A DNA stretch of 7,151 bases. Origin: Candidatus Neomicrothrix sp. UBA2110 (GTDB lineage: Bacteria; Actinomycetota; Acidimicrobiia; Acidimicrobiales; Poriferisodalaceae). Both the position numbers and the translations under genes were made by a program. Shown in pieces: positions 5,337-7,151 of this stretch (its first letter is position 1; each line of letters starts with the position of its first letter). The DNA lies in assembly GCA_002331465.1 (NCBI GenBank), contig DCYM01000096.1:1-7151 (forward strand). The letters run 5' to 3'. The notes under the pieces were generated by a model. The model searched no databases and was not told the origin of the DNA. It worked only from the letters and a program-made list of their open reading frames with translations.

Positions 5337-7088
5337 CTAGACCTCGAGCACCGTCACGACACCAGTATCGCCATCCACTCGAACCCTGGCCCCGTCGGGT
5401 ATGCGTTTAGTTGCGTCCGTGGCTGATACCACGCACGGAATACCCAGCTCTCGACTCACGATGATTGCGTGACTCAAAGCGGCCCCTACGTCAACCACAA
5501 CCCCTGCCGCGGGCACAAATAAAGGCGTCCACGACGGGTCGGTAAGGGGAGCGACTAAAACATCTCCAGGCTCCAAAGCAGTCGGATCATGACTATCCAG
5601 AATTACGCGAGCTCGACCCTCCGACACCCCGGGGCACCCGGGCATACCTTGGATCGAATCGCCGTTGCCGACTGGTTCGACGATTATGGCATCACGTCGA
5701 GTCCATGACGAAAGTGGTTCGGCGTCTCCGACGATCACGAAAGGTTCTTGCCGACTGCTTGCGGTGTCGAAAACTTCTTGGCGGCGTTCAATGATGTCCC
5801 GCCACCCTTCAGCATTGTCGATGGCTTGACGTTGTTCTGAGAAACGAAGCATCGCGAAACTGGTCACCTCGGGGAATACGCCTCTTTCAACCATCCGCCG
5901 GCCGAATTCGCGAGCTGCCATCCGTCCTTCTTGAATAAATTTCACACAGTTTGTCTTGGTGCGCTCTCTACCTGGCATCAGCACCGATGCTCCGTGCGCT
6001 CCAGCCAAGAATTGGCCCTGGGCCTCCGGGTCGGCTTCAAGCATGGCGCTTATCTCACCAATTAGACGTTCGCGTTCTGCTGCGAGATGCGCCTGGTGGC
6101 CCTTCGGCGCTGCCGATCCTGGGGATACCCGCATACGATCGATGGCAGCCAAAGCCAGATCAGGGTCTGTTTCCCAAGTTGGGCACGACATTTCCCACTC
6201 ATTAGGCCCCCGCGACCCGTAGGAACGCAGGAATAGGTCAAAAGCGTCCACAAATCGCGCGCATTCGGGTTCCTCCGTTGCTCGCAGGCGAGCGTCTAAA
6301 CCGCCGATGCCTGCTTCGAAGACCCCTGACACACTATTCGAAGACGCCGCCAATCGCCCCAAGTCCCACATCGCCATCGAAGGAGCCGCCGACTCCACGT
6401 CCCCTAGGCCCGCCATGATCTTCATCGCATCAGTCGGACGCCCCACGGCCTCACACACCGCCGACACGATACCCAATGGAACAGTGGTCAAAAAGCTGAT
6501 GAATATGTGTTGAGCGAATAGCTCTCGGAATCCGTCACGAAAGAAATTTTCGATCCAATCAACAAGTTCGTGGTCTCCTAACGACGCAAAGTCAGGGCGA
6601 CCATCGCGCAGCGAGTTGACTTGCTGCTCCTGTGCCAAGACTTCCGGAAGGTCAGGAGTTGTAAGAGCCCACCCAAAAACCTCAGCTATGCGAGCTTCAG
6701 CCTCAGGGCTGGGGTCGTCAGGGTGTTGTTCATAGGGAGGGATTCCAGGCTGCACACCAAAGAACGCGTCGTCAATATCTTGTGCGGAAAGCCCAGGTGC
6801 TCGCTCGCCGAAAATCCGCATCAAAGAAGCATTCAGGTAGGTGTAGCCTCCAAAAACTCCCAAGAACACAGGGTTGTCAGGGTCGAATTCGCTCTCTTCG
6901 AACGCGCCAATTCTGATGTAGGCATCGCGAAAACCCAGTTCGCTCATTTGAATTCCATCATCATTTTGGAACGCGAAATCAAAGGTTGACAAGGCGACTG
7001 GGTCGGGGAAGACCTCCCCGACATTCGCTCGCGTCCAAATCGGGTAACGATCCGACGTATTCGTTCCGACGAAGTACTCCTCGGCCAT
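5337..7088 (-). CDS. PEP-utilising/rifampin phosphotransferase-like protein with swivelling His domain, lacking ATP-grasp domain
   Basis: This 583-residue protein has the architecture of the back two-thirds of rifampin phosphotransferase/PEP-synthase-like dikinases. Residues 16-32 (PIWTRANVGEVFPDPVA) match the linker that normally follows the ATP-grasp domain. The central, mostly helical region (about 40-450) includes YGSRGPNEWEMSCPTWETDP (290-309) and RERTKTN...GRRMVERGVFPEV, both family patterns of the substrate-binding domain. The C-terminal phosphohistidine domain starts at GMPGCPGVSEGRARV (481-495) and holds GAALSHAIIVSRELGIP (555-571 by a 0-5 residue margin; phosphorylatable His is residue 540 by codon count, so the motif spans about 535-551). 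No nucleotide-binding domain is present, so a separate ATP-binding protein should charge the histidine, as in the split phenylphosphate synthase. AAGGGG 6 nt before the ATG supports the start. Physiological substrate is unknown. The gene is convergent with the crotonase gene, 37 nt apart. Confidence 0.85.
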   Translation of the reverse strand: MAEEYFVGTNTSDRYPIWTRANVGEVFPDPVALSTFDFAFQNDDGIQMSELGFRDAYIRIGAFEESEFDPDNPVFLGVFGGYTYLNASLMRIFGERAPGLSAQDIDDAFFGVQPGIPPYEQHPDDPSPEAEARIAEVFGWALTTPDLPEVLAQEQQVNSLRDGRPDFASLGDHELVDWIENFFRDGFRELFAQHIFISFLTTVPLGIVSAVCEAVGRPTDAMKIMAGLGDVESAAPSMAMWDLGRLAASSNSVSGVFEAGIGGLDARLRATEEPECARFVDAFDLFLRSYGSRGPNEWEMSCPTWETDPDLALAAIDRMRVSPGSAAPKGHQAHLAAERERLIGEISAMLEADPEAQGQFLAGAHGASVLMPGRERTKTNCVKFIQEGRMAAREFGRRMVERGVFPEVTSFAMLRFSEQRQAIDNAEGWRDIIERRQEVFDTASSRQEPFVIVGDAEPLSSWTRRDAIIVEPVGNGDSIQGMPGCPGVSEGRARVILDSHDPTALEPGDVLVAPLTDPSWTPLFVPAAGVVVDVGAALSHAIIVSRELGIPCVVSATDATKRIPDGARVRVDGDTGVVTVLEV

Positions 7089-7094
7089 GACTTG

Positions 7095-7100
7095 CCCCTT
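7095..7100 (-). promoter_or_regulatory. Ribosome binding site of the PEP-utilising-type gene
   Basis: AAGGGG on the minus strand ends 6 nt before the ATG at 7088. This supports the annotated start, just upstream of the conserved linker region. Confidence 0.65.
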
Positions 7101-7151
7101 CTAGTAAAGCGAACCAGCGTTTGGCCGATGGACCGGGTGACTACCTCCCCC
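7101..7151 (-). CDS. Possible C-terminal tail of an upstream gene in the same operon
   Basis: On the minus strand one frame runs open from the window edge for 16 codons (ending AGSLY) to a TAG at 7103-7101, 12 nt before the ATG of the PEP-utilising-type gene, with the ribosome binding site in between. That spacing is typical of an operon junction. Sixteen codons are too few to show coding or family, and a second frame is also open here, so this may simply be leader sequence. If a gene ends here, an ATP-grasp partner is the natural expectation. Confidence 0.2.
   Translation of the reverse strand, partial: GGGSHPVHRPNAGSLY

Noticed and set aside
6621..6989. Plus-strand open frame of 122 residues
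   Set aside because: It is a shadow inside the PEP-utilising-type gene, with no ribosome binding site or recognisable motif.
1..7151. CRISPR array, tRNA/rRNA, insertion sequence or prophage genes
   Set aside because: No regularly spaced repeats, RNA-gene sequences, transposase or phage motifs were seen; nearly all sequence is covered by ordinary genes.

Overview
The window looks like a chromosomal stretch from a free-living Actinobacterium, possibly of the marine Acidimicrobiia type. Three things suggest this. The solute-binding protein is a lipoprotein with a Gly/Ser/Asp-rich tether, as in cells without an outer membrane. The CysQ-like phosphatase closely resembles the mycobacterial CysQ subgroup. 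Base composition is moderate, a little above 50% GC by eye. The lineage is an inference; no rRNA or marker gene is present.

Layout. (1) Positions 1-3491, minus strand: a general L-amino-acid ABC importer operon of the Aap/Bzt type, read right to left as binding lipoprotein (2373-3491), first permease (692-2218) and second permease (1-690, cut by the left edge). An ATPase gene would be expected beyond the left edge. A strong hairpin without a U-tract lies between the binding protein and the permeases. (2) Positions 3492-3699: a divergent intergenic region with two clear inverted repeats, likely holding the promoters for both directions. (3) Positions 3700-5299, plus strand: a two-gene unit, cysQ-like 3'-phosphonucleotide/inositol-type phosphatase followed after 13 nt by an atypical crotonase-superfamily protein. 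(4) Positions 5337-7088, minus strand, convergent with the crotonase gene: a 583-residue protein with the central and phosphohistidine (swivelling) domains of the rifampin phosphotransferase/PEP synthase family but no ATP-grasp domain. It should need a separately encoded ATP-binding partner, which may lie beyond the right edge. (5) Positions 7089-7151: a ribosome binding site and possibly the last codons of an upstream gene.

How the genes may work together. The importer is a self-contained uptake system. CysQ and the crotonase are probably co-transcribed; a link through CoA/acyl-carrier chemistry, where phosphopantetheinyl transfer releases 3',5'-ADP, is possible but is inference. The split dikinase-like protein is the least explained gene here. 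No tRNA, rRNA, CRISPR array, insertion sequence or phage gene was seen, and no stretch over 300 bases lacks a gene.
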